Positions 10,390-21,663 of a stretch of DNA of 64,000 nucleotides are shown here, one piece after another. The stretch is from the NCBI GenBank assembly GCA_028583685.1, contig JAMXIF010000224.1, positions 4,403,616 to 4,467,615 of the forward strand, given 5' to 3'. Made by a program: the position numbers and the translations under genes. Position 1 is the first letter of the stretch; every line of letters starts with the position of its first letter. This DNA is from Petaurus breviceps papuanus (Eukaryota; Chordata; Mammalia; Diprotodontia; Petauridae). A model generated the notes under the pieces. That model had not been told where the DNA came from, ran no database searches, and saw nothing but the letters and a program-made list of their open reading frames with translations.

Positions 10390-10740
10390 AAGGTGCAGTA
10401 TGGTGCAGGACGAGACGGTGGACCTCGACTTACAAGATCTGAGTTTAGATCTGGTCTCCCACACTACTGGAGGCACCCTGCGCGTTCAGGTCTCCCCTTT
10501 TTGCCTCAGTTTCTCCATTATGATCTTGAAAGGTAACTTTATACTGGAAACCCCATCACTCCCTCTGCTCATCGTTCCCCAGAATTTCTCATATGGTCCC
10601 AGTTCCTTCCTCAAGACCTCAGCTTTAGCCTCCTCCAGGAAGGCTGCCCTGACTGCCCCAGTGCACGGGGACTTCACCCTCACTAGGGACTAAGTGCATC
10701 CTCTTCAGTCCATCCAGAACCAGGCTTTTCTCTTGTCATT
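10390..10740 (+). repeat. MIR fragment followed by L2 3' fragment
   Basis: First part: ttgcctcagtttctccatta, the MIR core end. Second part: cctcaagacctcagctttag and aggaaggctgccctgactgc, like the L2 region before its tail. The junction is near 10540. Confidence 0.45.
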
Positions 10741-10879
10741 TGATGTAAGTGGTAACCAAGGGGCTGCCTGGGGCTGGCTTGTCCAGACTGTTTCCAAGTT
10801 GCCGGTATGGGGGGGTTGAGGGAGGGGGCAAGGTGCTTGGGCTCAACAGGGCCCTTACCAGAACAAAGGGTTAAGCTAA

Positions 10880-12595
10880 ATCACTGTTTGGGAGGGTAGG
10901 AGTCCATGGAGGACAGCTCAGAGTTCCCAGCTGAGCACCAGGAATCCCATTCCTTGCTGGGAAGCCCCTGGAGATTGGCCAGCCTCTCATTTTGGGGTAA
11001 TTGGGGGGGAGCCACAGGCATGGCTTTGAGGTCTCGTGTAGGGCCAGACTCTCCCTTGTTTATGCCTCCATGAGGGCTCACAGCTCCTCTGATTAGGAGA
11101 CCTAGGGATTCAGGGTCACATCCAGTTCCAGAGCAGCTGGACGGAGCTAAGGTTGGAGGATGGAGGTCAAGGCTAGGGGTGGGTGGAGGGAGTCGGTGAA
11201 TCAGAGAGAAAGGGGGTTTGAGACTTGAGCCAGAGAGCTTAAGGGGTTGGAGATTCAGCAAAGCAGAGGTTGGGGGTTCAGGGAGCCAGGGCTAGGGGGT
11301 GAGTAGACTTAGGGGGCCAGATGTTGGAGTTTGGGGGGGCAGGGTTGGGGATTTAGGTTAGGTCTAAGGGGTCAGGGCACTGGGGCTTCAAGAAACCAAG
11401 GCAGGAGGTTCTGGTCACCGACATGTTGGACGTGCTCTGTGTGACACATGCAGAGAAAGAGGTCCAGCTTGAAGTGTGACTTAAGGTATCAGTGTCCCAG
11501 AATGAGGACACTGCCCAGTGTCCCTGCTGTGGTCAGGGCTTCCCGCTGTGGTCACCCTACGAAGGCCAAGGCACACCTAACCCTCCATCCTTCTTTCCCT
11601 CCCTCTCTCTCCCTCCCTCCTCCTGCCTGAGGAACGTGCCCTGAGACACGAAGGGGAGGCTCCCAGCCGGGCACTGCCCCACTCTGCCTCCACACGCCCA
11701 GCCCTGCTCCCAAAGCAACAGGGGGAAGGGGGAGGAGAGGCTGAGCCCAAGGTGCAGTTTTAAGCTGGGGAGGTGTGGGCTCGGTTAGGTCATCCATGGG
11801 CCCAGGTTTCCACCGTACCCCCACTTACATCCAGTGCAAAGGAGTGCCCGTTGGCTCTGGGAGTCCTCTGCCATCTGTTTGTCTGTCTGACTTAAACTGT
11901 TGGCTCCCAGAGGCCATGGCCTAACAAGCAGCCAGTCAGCACTGAAGGAGAGCCAACCCTGCCCACCCCCACTTCAAACACCCAAAGAGAGGAAGAGATG
12001 GGGGGCATCTTGGGGGCAGGGGACAGCAACCTTAGGAGGACCTGCCATCAGAAGAGCAGATAGATGCCAAGGGAAGCCCTGGTTCTGAGCATGAAACAGC
12101 TCCTGGGGATCCTACGGATGGTTGAAGGGGGAGCTCTGACCTGGGGAGGAAACAGCACCTGTTTGAGGGAGGAAGGGTGGCCCTGGGAAGCCCCCATAAG
12201 GAGAGAAACCAAAGGAACCCCTCATCTGAGGGATCAAGGCAAGCCACAGGCTTGCCCTCAGAAATCTCCCAGGTTTAAAGGGGGAGATTGCCTCCTAGGG
12301 ATGGCTACAAATAGACTCTAGAAATCCAAGTTACTGAAATGGTGAGCTCCAGGATAGCTGTGACCCTTCCAGAGTGTCCTCGGAAATCATATAAAGGACG
12401 TCATTGCGTCATTGCGCCTGCCTGCCCATCCCCCCACAGCAGAGGAAAGCCAGATGCTCCCAAGCCTCACCCCTAACCATGGAAGCAGAAAGCCTGGCCT
12501 TGACATCACCCTGGGTGCTTCTCATCCTCACCTGTCCACAGGTCCTCCAGAGGAGAGCCAACCCAAGCAACCTTTATGAAGAATGATGACATTTT
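10880..12595. other. Intergenic, purine-rich stretch, nothing else recognised
   Basis: From about 11150 to 11390 the plus strand is rich in degenerate gggg-ttnag phrases, possibly an eroded minisatellite. The rest shows no coding or repeat signature. Confidence 0.4.
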
Positions 12596-12597
12596 AA

Positions 12598-12667
12598 AAG
12601 GAGGCAGCTAGGTGGCACAGGGCAGTATTGGAATGTCTGGAAGACCTGAGTTCCAGTCCTGCTGCAG

Positions 12668-12718
<51 letters not shown>

Positions 12719-12851
12719 GAGAGACAGAGACAGAGTGAGAGAGACAGACAGAGAGGAAACGGGAGAGAGACAGAGCAAGAGAGATACAGAGACAGAGAGA
12801 AAGAGGAAAGGGGATCGAGACAGAGAGAAGGGGGAGGAGGAGGAGGGAGAG
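12598..12851 (+). repeat. SINE head joined to (TG)22 and a GA-rich tract
   Basis: It begins with the marsupial SINE head ggcagctaggtggcacag and B-box-like gacctgagttccagtcctg. At 12672 it passes into 22 TG dinucleotides and then about 135 bases of GAGA-rich sequence. Confidence 0.75.
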
Positions 12852-12859
12852 AGAATTTG

Positions 12860-13130
12860 AGAAAGTTTGTTGAAAGTGCTTTGCAAACTAGTATTTGTGT
12901 AGCATTTCCACATTATCCCATTTGAATCTCACAAATACTCCATGAGGTAGGTGCTATTATTATACTAATTTTATAGATGTGGAAACTAAGGCAGGCAAGT
13001 TAAGTGCCTTGCCAGGTTGTAAGGTCTAAGGCTGGATATGAACTCAGGCAAGTCACTTCCTATCTGTCATCCTCAGTCTCCTCATCTGTAAAATTGGTAT
13101 AGTAATAGCACCTGCCCCCTCCATTCAAAG
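12860..13130. repeat. MIR-type fragments, minus then plus
   Basis: Bases 12860-13050 read as reversed MIR (tgaggtaggtgctattatta, gtggaaactaaggcaggcaa). From about 13050 forward MIR follows (caagtcacttcctatctgtc, ctcatctgtaaaattgg). The two halves face each other. Confidence 0.55.
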
Positions 13131-13560
13131 TCTTCCTACCACTTCTCTCATACTAGTCATTGTCCGATGCGGCTCAGCTCCCTTACATCCAGCAGGTGTT
13201 TGGGGGACGATCAGACAGCCAGGGAGCCCTCGTTTGCTACAACACGTGGTCACTGAGGGCCTATTACTCGTAAGACCTGCTGTGGGTGCCTAGGGGCCAA
13301 AGGCGAGCCTTGGAATGGCCTTGATCCTGAAGAGCTCCCCACAAGGCAATGAATGGTTGTGGCACAAGGTGGCCGATCCTGAACCACGGGAGGAAGAAGG
13401 AAGGGCAGCCTTCAGTCTGGGATGGAGGGAAGCTTTCGGTGATGCCCTGGTGAACTCTCCAGAAGGTGAGCAGGGCCTGGTACCCTGCTGGATGTGATTA
13501 GTGGGCGGGGGTGAGTGGCATCATCACCATCTTCATTGCCTTTGTTATAATCAGTAACCC

Positions 13561-13745
13561 CAGATACTGGCCTATATCATATACTGACTATATTATAATT
13601 ATGTTACTATATGGCAAGCATATCACTAGGTACTACCTAGCTACTAAGTGTATTACTACCTACTATATTCTAACTAACCTACTATATATAACTAACTATA
13701 TAACAACACTCGACATGGTTAATATGGAAAGATATTTTGCATGAC
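13561..13745. repeat. AT-rich low-complexity patch
   Basis: About 180 bases of TA/CTA-rich sequence (actatatataactaactata). The surroundings are GC-rich. Probably an eroded microsatellite. Confidence 0.6.
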
Positions 13746-13828
13746 TTACACGGATAATCAGTGTCAAGTTGCTTGCCTTCTGCAAGGGGGGAAAGAGAAA
13801 TCAGAACTCAAAAAATTTTTAAATGATT

Positions 13829-13867
13829 GTTAACAAGTTACTTAACCTCAATTGCTTTAAAAAAATG
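13829..13867 (+). repeat. 3' tail of an older copy of the two-armed SINE family
   Basis: caagttacttaacctcaatt followed by gctttaaaaaaa is the same 3' end as the SINE inserted just downstream. The younger copy landed at the A-tail of this fragment. Confidence 0.6.
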
Positions 13868-13873
13868 AATGTT

Positions 13874-14178
13874 GGGGCGGCCAGGCAGCACAGCAAGTAA
13901 GAGCACCAGCTCCAGTGTTGAGAAGACCTGGAGATCGAATCCCGGGCTCAGACACTTAGCACCCACCCAGAAACACCTGGCCGTGTAACCTTGAGCAAGT
14001 TACTTAACCCCAATTGCTTAGGGGCGGCCAAGTGGCTCAGCGAGTAAGAGTACCAGCTCCAGTGTTGGGACGACCTGAAGATCGAATCCCGGGCTCAGAC
14101 ACTCAGCACCACACCCAGAAATAACTGGCCATGTAACCTTGAGCAAGTTACTTAACCCCGATTGCTTAAAAATAAAAA
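13874..14178 (+). mobile_element. Two-armed tRNA-like SINE (copy 1)
   Basis: Two related arms sit between one 13-bp target duplication, aaaaatgaatgtt at 13861-13873 and 14179-14191. The left arm (13874-14020, 147 bases) has the variant A-box region aggcagcacagcaagtaag. The right arm (14021-14178) has aagtggctcagcgagtaag. Each has a B-box gatcgaatcccgg. The arms meet directly at attgctta|ggggcggcc without an A-run; only the right arm has the A-rich tail. One duplication around both arms implies a single insertion. Confidence 0.75.
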
Positions 14179-14367
14179 AAAAATGAATGTTAACACATTT
14201 TTCCATGTAATTGGGAAATATGTAACAAAGTAAATTAAAAAGTGCTTCTTAAATTAGCAAAAATAATAATAACCCTGAAATGATCCCCATACACATGAAG
14301 AACGTCCAACCTGCGAGGCTTGGCTGGAACACGGCCAGCTGGCTTCATTCCAGACAGTCCATAGAGA

Positions 14368-14600
14368 TAAATGGAGGGTGGCACAGTGAATAGATCGTTG
14401 GGCCCGGAGCCAGGGAGACCTGAATGCCAGTTGACCTCAGATACTTACTCATTCTGTGACCTTGGGCAAGTCACTCAACCCCTGTCTGCTTCAGTTTCCT
14501 CGACTGTGAAATAGGGATTTCACACCTATTCACAGGGTTGTTAAGAGGCTCAAAAGAGAATATTTCTAAAGAGCTTTATCAGTGCTAGCTATGATGATGG
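14368..14600 (+). repeat. MIR/THER-type SINE, plus strand
   Basis: Head gtggcacagtgaatagatcg, core tgtgaccttgggcaagtcac, then tcagtttcctcgactgtgaa and a MIR-like 3' end. Nearly full length. Confidence 0.75.
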
Positions 14601-15330
14601 CAAGAGAGCAGCTTGAAATCCATAACGGCCCTTCTCAATTTCCCAAATGCCGTCCGGCCCACCCTTTCTTCCTACCAATTCCCGGCCCACCTCATTGCCC
14701 AGCTGTGTGTCTACTTTATTTGGCCTCACGGCTCAGGTTAGAGCAAAGACCCAGGTTCGAGGATTGACAGAAAATTATCACTCCCTCCCCCAGCCATAGA
14801 AGCCCATGCTCTGGGGTAACACAGGCAGGGATTCAGACCCCGACACCCAGGCTCAGGGTCACTCCTGTGAGGGAGAAAGGGTGCTCAGAGTGGGCTCTGA
14901 GCAGGAAGATCTTGTACCTTCCAGACAAGCTTGTCTGCGAATGGGTAATCGCTGTTATCTATGGGAGGGCCATTTCTCATCAGACTCAGCTATGGAGGGG
15001 AAATTCTCCAAGTCACCCATTTATCAATATCAGACATGGGTGGTAGAGTTTCCTACTCAGGACCAGAAGCTGGAGGAGCATGAGTTAGTAAGCAAGGAGC
15101 CCAGGAATTTGTGTTAGGTACTGCAGGCCAGGGCCTCCGCCAAGCCGATCCGAGCCTTGATCACTTACAGGTTTGTCAAAGGGTCAGAGGGAAAGGACAG
15201 GCTGTCTGTCATTGTTTGTGTGGCTATGGTTACTAGGACAGCTTAGCCAAAGTGATGCCATGGTAGAGTCCCATCAAGCACCATTTTAAAAGTCACATTT
15301 ATCAGTGTTTGTTCAGGATAGTCTAAGGGG
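14600..15330. other. Intergenic, nothing recognised
   Basis: Short open frames only, without family signatures on either strand. Confidence 0.5.
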
Positions 15331-15334
15331 GAGG

Positions 15335-15585
15335 GAATAAACACGTATCAGGTACCTACTATGCACCAGGAGCTATGGCAAACACTTTATGAATATCTCC
15401 TTTTATCTTATCTTGTGACAACCCTGCTAATGATTATACCCATTTTACAGATGAGGAAACTGAGGCAGACAGGGTTAAGTGACTTGCCCAGGGTCACACA
15501 ATGCTAAGTGTCTGAGGCCAAATTGGAACCCAGGCCAAATGATTCTGTACACCATGAGACCCTCTAGCTACCTCTGTGGATTGTC
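15335..15585 (-). repeat. MIR/THER-type SINE, minus strand, near full length
   Basis: Reversed order: an L2-like tail (ggtacctactatgcaccagg), acaaccctgctaatgattat, then ttacagatgaggaaactgag, gtgacttgcccagggtcaca and the reversed head near 15580. Confidence 0.8.
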
Positions 15586-15723
15586 TAGAACAAAGCCAAT
15601 GTGGCTGCACTCCGACTGTGCATCACAGGCTGGGCATTCTTCAACCACTTGGGAAGAGCTTGAGTATTATTACTGTTATTGATTATTACTGGCAATGGTG
15701 GAAGGGGAAGGGATAATGCCACC

Positions 15724-15918
15724 AGCTAGGTGGCTCAGTGGATAGAGGTCTGGGCCTTCAGTCAGACCCGAGTTCAAATCCAGCCCTAGACACTTACCAT
15801 CTGAGTGACACTGGGTCAATCACTTAACCTCAGCTAGTAGTGTCTGAGGCAAAATTCAGGCTCTGGTCTCCCTGACTCCAGGCCCGGTGTTCTCTTCTCT
15901 GTGCCACCTGGCTGCTGA
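15724..15918. repeat. Inverted pair of SINE fragments
   Basis: Forward SINE from ctaggtggctcagtggatag (about 15726) to tcacttaacctcagctag, met at about 15835 by a reversed fragment running from tagtgtctgaggcaaaattc to gtgccacctggctgctg. The arms are partly complementary. Confidence 0.7.
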
Positions 15919-16079
15919 TGCTGATGAAGATGGTGGTGAGGCTGATGATAGTGGGGCTGGAGCTTCCTTCAGCACCACAAGGACTCCTGCCTAGGACATC
16001 TTCCTCCAGCAAGGCGCGTCTCAAACTCAGGGCCAACCAGCTGGGTGAGGCATGATAGCTGAATGGCCCTGCTGCCACC

Positions 16080-16429
16080 TCAGCCGAGCCCTTCTGAGCT
16101 TAGCCAGACCAGACCCAAGACAACAAAGAGTCAGTCCATCCCAGGCTCACGTTCAAGGCCTGTCTTGTTTTCCTCCACAGGAAAGCCTTTGAGAGCCCAA
16201 GACCACCTGCCTTCACATAGGTCAAGAACAGATACCCGGGCTCTCCACTAGAGAACTATTTCCAGGTCGGCTATAACCCACTTGACCAGGCAGGCCAAGA
16301 ATCCATCCAATTGTCTTATCATCAGTCCGTCGTCTGGCTACTTCTCCATTGTGTTGCCAAGGTTATCTTGGGAGGCTTTTTCATGCTTTGACAAAATCCT
16401 AGATTCATGAGTCTAAGGCACTGACCAAT
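16080..16429. other. Intergenic, nothing recognised
   Basis: No coding or repeat signature that I can support. Confidence 0.4.
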
Positions 16430-16620
16430 TTTTCCAGTCTAGTATAGCTCCATCTAAAGAAACAATGAGATGGTTTTGACGTGACCTGTTTTTCATGACC
16501 CTGTGCTGGCTCCTAGGGCTTGTTACTTTCTTTGTAAGTGCCCATACTACAGTCCCTTACTAATGTGCCATAGCATCTTGCCTGGTAGTCTAGGCCCAGA
16601 TACGTTTTTTATTGATAGAC
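16430..16620 (+). repeat. L3/CR1-like fragment
   Basis: gtgacctgtttttcatgacc followed by ctgtgctggctcctagg resembles a conserved L3/CR1 segment. Assignment rests on one block and orientation is uncertain. Confidence 0.35.
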
Positions 16621-17439
16621 AGTAGGGATGCACAGAAGCTCCTAGAGCAGGGGAGTGACCAGCCCTCCTCTTTTACTGACCATATAGCCTACTGATGATA
16701 TTCTTACTCCACTTACAAAATTCCTCATTGACAATGGGCTTTGGTCTACTCATACCTGCCAAGAGCTTTTTCAGTGCCCCTACAGAGTCCAGCCTCACCA
16801 TCTACACAGGAAAAAGCAGATAAGTGAAAAATGCTGAGCCAAGAGGGTTTACCCAGTGGCAGCTCAGGAGATCTCTGGGGGCTTTGAGGGTCACAGAAAA
16901 CTTCCTGGAAGAGGTGGGCTTTGGGAGATGTATAGAATTTAGGCAGGCAGAAAGTGGGGGGGAACCACTTCAATAAGGCACAGAGGAAGGATGCCCAAGG
17001 ATGATGAAAAGACTGGCACGGCTAGGGCTCCCACCATCCCCTGCCCCAAACCCTTTCCTCCTACCAGTCCTACCTCTTCAATATGACTTGGGCAAGATGG
17101 CCTTGAATGCCAGGATAATGGCTCTTGATAATGGGAACAGCAGATGATCATGCTCATGTGGTCTTTGTACAGAGAATGCAACAGAGGGGAGAGGCCTGAA
17201 CTGCTGTTGACTTCTTGATTGTCTTTTCTTGAGATACTGGTCACTTGCTATTGTCTTGTCCATGAAATATCTCTGGGTTTAAATGAGGCTGCTTGACTGC
17301 GCCTTCACACCCAAATCATTCTGGCTCAGATTGGCCAATAATAGGACCAGCCCCAGCCTCACTTGCTCATAGTTTGGGTTTGGAAGGCTCTGAGTTAGCA
17401 ATTGTTTCTGTTCTGGTCAAAATCCCTGAGTCTTCCCCC

Positions 17440-17740
17440 CCAGACTCATTCTTTTGAGTAGGCAAACTAGGCCATTTTTCGTCTCAATTCTTACCTACCC
17501 TTAAATCACTGAATGGGTGTTGCCTCAGACAAACAGATTCAGGAAAGAATTTAGCTTAGAAGGCCAAGGTCTCCTTCCAGTCTTGACCTATGCCTTGCCT
17601 CTGGTCTCAGATGACTCTGAAGGTGAGAATGAGGCTGATGACTTTGCACAGCCCTGCCTCACTTAAATCCAATTCACTTGCAAGTCAAGACATCACCCTC
17701 CTGATGTCATTGGTCCTCTTTAAGAATGAACAACAGCAAT
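17440..17740 (+). repeat. Marsupial dispersed repeat, RTE-like 3' end
   Basis: The series ccttgcctctggtctcagat, ggctgatgactttgcacagc, ttaaatccaattcacttgca and gatgtcattggtcctcttta ends near gaatgaacaacagcaa. I recall it as a common marsupial interspersed 3' end and attribute it to RTE by inference. It may begin further left, near 17.0 kb. Confidence 0.45.
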
Positions 17741-18769
17741 ATCTCTGCAACCAAACCCTTGGAGCTCCCAAAAGAATCCCTTTGGTTTCACTGTCCTTGT
17801 CTTCCCAAGGACCATTTCCACTTCCTTAAATAGCACGTATTGGGGACCATGGTGTTTGATGGGGAAGTGCTGCTATCACTGATCACTAGAGAATTCTGGG
17901 AGATCTGGCTGATTGGGTCTATTTGTTGTCTTTCCAGTTTAATCTATGAATGTTCTTGGGGGTGATCTGATTTCAGTCTCAGACAAATAGGTTCAGTTTC
18001 TCTTCCACTGGTTACATGCTGGTAGACTTCTGCCATTCATCTCTGCAATATTTTGCAAAATTGTTTAATTTTTTTAGGTTATTTTTTTTTACAGGGTTTG
18101 AGCCCATGTCCCACCACTCCACACATTTTCCACTGCCCCCTACACAGCCTCCCATAGACCAGGTGCCTCCCAGATCCCTGATCCCACGATTTTGTTACAG
18201 ATCTTCTGGCAGGCTCTTATCAAAATAGATTTGTTCTCTACGTGAATGTCCTTCAGGTGGGTTTGGGGCTTTTTTCATGGCCATGCCAATTGGGAAAAGT
18301 GAAAGATATTAAATAATTTCGATTTAAAGATGGTAAATAAAATTGCGATACAAACATTTACTTTATTTTTTCGATGAACAGAAATCTATTGGTTGTTTAA
18401 ATTCTCCACCAACCTAGAAGCAGAACCTAGGGTGCCTGCCTATGCTAGGGCTAGCAAACGTTTTGCTGCTGTTTCCCTAATCTCAGTCATTTAGAAAACC
18501 CTCTTATTCCTGTACTCTCTTCCTCATTCAGCTCAATCCTCCCACATTCCAAAACCCCGACTCTGCTTTTTGGTCTACCGGTCTGTTTGCCTCTCAGTTC
18601 CCTTCAGAAGGAACCCCTTCGTGGCCAGTGAGGTTTCCTACCTCCGTGCATTTCTGCATTTCTGCCTTGGCCAGGGCAGAGGGGCTGTCGAGGGTCTGGG
18701 ATGCTTCCCTCCTCAGCTGCACTTTCTAGCTCTGGGGCTTCTTTCAAGCTCAGCTGAGATCCCAGCTGC
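17741..18769. other. Intergenic, nothing recognised
   Basis: AT-rich in part (18020-18110 and 18290-18380). No gene or secure repeat. Confidence 0.4.
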
Positions 18770-18985
18770 TGTACTAGGCCTTTCCACGCTCCTCTCCCTG
18801 CCCCCACTTCCCCAACAGCTCCTCCCTCCCCCAGACATTCCCTCTCATTTACATATGTACATAGTTACTTGGTTGTTTTCTTGTTGTCTGCCCATCACAA
18901 TGTCCCTTGAGGGTAGGGATCCTGATTTTCCTTTTCTTCTATTCCATTGCTTAGTAGAATATGCTTAATAAAAAGCTCGTTGACC
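18770..18985 (+). repeat. L2 3' end
   Basis: Contains tacatatgtacatagttact, a block like the L2 segment tgtcccttgagggtaggga, ttgcttagtagaatatgctt and the terminal aataaaaagctcgttgac. Confidence 0.65.
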
Positions 18986-18989
18986 AGCT

Positions 18990-20150
18990 CCAAGTTCTAC
19001 CCAGGGCTCCTGGTTCTTGTGGCATTCTGTCCTCTGGAGCCAGATAAAATGACTCCAGTCCTTCCTTCACCGGCCTCTCAGGACTGGGCTCACAGTGACA
19101 CTTTAGAACTGCTTTTCCATTCTACTGGAGGAGAGGAAGAGAGCCCCTGTGCACAGAATGCCTTTTCCCAGTGCAGATCCAGGCTCACGCCTGGCTCTGA
19201 ACGTTCTCTTCTTCTGTTGGTGGCCTGGGGGCACTGAGAGGTGCTGAGGAGAGCCCCTTCCAATCAGACCTCCCATTGCCAACTGAACCTAAGGCTCTTT
19301 CCCAGGTGCACCGCTGCAAAGCTGGTGCTTAGAAGGAATCACAGACAAGAAGGGCAGTCTGGAAATTACATGTTGAGTTTGTTTAGAGGCTTAAGAGCCA
19401 GTTCTCTGGGATACACGGGTCTGGTCCGTGCACAGGCTCCCTCAGCCACTGTGTGCTTGGAGAGACTGGCTCTTGGTCAATGTCCCATCACTGGTTCAAC
19501 GGTGAGAGTTGGCTCCCTTCTGAGGGAGGCTCTGGTTGCCTTTGGAGGTTTTGTGAAAAGGCCTCTGCCAACATCCGCTGCTCCTTTCAAATCTGGGGAA
19601 GCTTGGGGATTCTTTGTCTCTTGTCCAGGAAGAGATCATATGGCTTTGTAGCCACAAGGCCCAGAAGATCAGGGCTTGGACCTGGGCTTTTTCATCTGTT
19701 ATTCTCTCTTCTAAATGAAGACAGCATTCTCCTACCTTGGGAGGTTCAAGGATGAGCAAAGTGAATTCTGAGAATCCAGGAGTCCAAATTCAGGCCTGGT
19801 TTTGCATCCAGAACAGCATCAATGGCCTAAGGAGCAGAGGGATCTTTAGGAATGATCACCCCTCGAGGGCCCAGCCCAGCAGGAAGGAGCTCTCACCCAA
19901 CTGTCCTGCTGCGTTTGGACATAAATGTGGTGGGATCAGTGCTGTGCAGAAGGGGAGCTGGGCCATAAATCCAATCGCCTCCCCTGCCTCAGGAGGTAGT
20001 GTGGGGGAAATGGGGCCCCTAAGGCTTGGGGGAATAATTGTGCTTTGCTTCCTCTCTTTGCAAAAGCTGACTGATGCCAAGTGGTTAAAGAGAAGTTGGG
20101 TGCTTGTCACCCCACAAAATCCCGAGTGCCAACTGTAGCAGCCAGAGTCC
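18990..20150. other. Intergenic, no gene recognised
   Basis: Several overlapping frames of 96-136 codons occur on both strands, but none carries a recognisable domain and they compete with each other. Confidence 0.5.
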
Positions 20151-20250
20151 CGCGCACAGGCATCTGTGCGCACACGCGTACGCACACACATGCACACACG
20201 CACGCACACACGTGCACACACACGCACACATCTGCAAGCACAGGCACACG
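20151..20250. repeat. Imperfect (CA)n array
   Basis: CACACG/CACACA repeats with CpG interruptions, about 100 bases. Confidence 0.9.
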
Positions 20251-20670
20251 TTACTTAAAGAAAGGTTGTTTGTAATTTTCTTTTTGGCGATGTGTACGGA
20301 ATTGTAAGTTTTGTTTGGTATTTGTTAAGTTTGGAATGAAAATAGAATAAAATGAACATTAAACCATAAGAACAACAATAACAAAAGAACTCTGATGGTC
20401 TCCACTCGGGCCTCTCTGTCCCTGACCTGGGCACGATCGGCCTGCCACCTTCTGGGCTGGATTCTCTCCTTCCCCTTGCCAGCATGGGCCCTGCCTTCTC
20501 CTGGCCTCAGCCCAGCTGCTTCCTACTCTGCTGTCTTGGCTCCTCTGCCCACTCTTACTCTGTTACTAAGGCTATGCCTTGGAGGCCTGCTCTGGGCACC
20601 AGCTCCCTTGCTGACCTCATCCACTCCCATGACTTCAAATATCATTTCTCTCCCGGTGTCTTCTGAATAT

Positions 20671-21228
20671 GTGTGTGTGTCTGTGTGAGTGTGCATGTCA
20701 GCATGTGTATGTGTGTGACTGTGTGTAAGTATATGTGAGAGTGTGTGTGAGTATGTGCACATGAATGAGTGTGAGTGTGAGTGTATGTGAGAATGTGTGC
20801 ATGTGAGAGAGTGTGAGTGTAAGTGTGCATGTCAGTATATGTGTGTGGGTGTGAGAGTGTGTAAGTGTGTATGTGAGTATGTGTGTGAGTGAGTGTGTAT
20901 GTATGGGTGTGGGTGTGAGTGAGTATGAGTGTGTGTGTAAGTGTGCATGTGAATATGTGTGTATGAGTGTATGTATGTGTGTGGGGGTGGGGGTGAAAGT
21001 ATGTGTGCATGTGAATGTATGAGAGAGTGTGTGATGTGAGTGTGTGTAAGTGTGCGTGTGAGTATATGTGTGGGTGTGAGTGAGTGAGAGAGTGTGAGTG
21101 TGTGTGTAAATGTGCATGTGAGTATGTGAGTGTGTGTGAGTGTGGGTGTATGTGTGGTGTGAGTGTGACTATGTGTGTAAGTGTGCATGTGAGTATGTGA
21201 GTGTGTGTGGGTGTGAGTGAGTGTACAC
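20671..21228. repeat. Long imperfect TG/TGAG array
   Basis: About 560 bases of TGTGAGTG-type repeats with an irregular 50-70-bp superstructure (gtgtgcatgtgagtatgtg recurs). The opposite strand yields long Thr/His frames that are by-products of the repeat. Confidence 0.95.
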
Positions 21229-21439
21229 ACGTCTATCCCTGGATCTTAATCCTAACTTTCGGTCCTACCTTCACTGAATCGACAAGCATTTGTTACACAC
21301 TTAACACATGCCAATCACCACACTGGGCACTGGGGACACACATTTTGAAAAACAATCCTTAGACTGAAGGAATAAACACTCCACTAGGGAACAGAATTCC
21401 CCAGACCAGTCCACATAAAGTGATTTCACATACACAGTC

Positions 21440-21663
21440 ACCAAGGGCCTCCTCTGTGCCAAACACTGTGCTAAGTGCTCCGTAACCATTGTCTCATTCG
21501 ATGTTCACAACAACCCTGGGCATCCCCCATTTTGCAGCTGAAGAAACTGAGACAGACAAGTTAAGTGACTTGCCTAGGGTAACATGGCTCAAAAAGGTAT
21601 GTGGCTGGATTTGAACTCAGGCCCCAGCCCCAGGGCTCTATCTATGGCACTACCTAGCTGCCA
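21440..21663 (-). repeat. MIR/THER-type SINE, minus strand
   Basis: Reversed tail aacactgtgctaagtgctcc, acaacaaccctgggcatccc, gaagaaactgagacagacaa, gtgacttgcctagggtaaca, then the reversed head ctacctagctgcc. Confidence 0.75.

Noticed and set aside
13874-14178. Functional tRNA genes, because of A- and B-box sequences
   Set aside because: Boxes belong to SINE arms; no cloverleaf with paired acceptor stem was apparent.
20642-21230. Long Thr/His open frames on the minus strand
   Set aside because: By-products of the TG/CA repeat in several frames at once.
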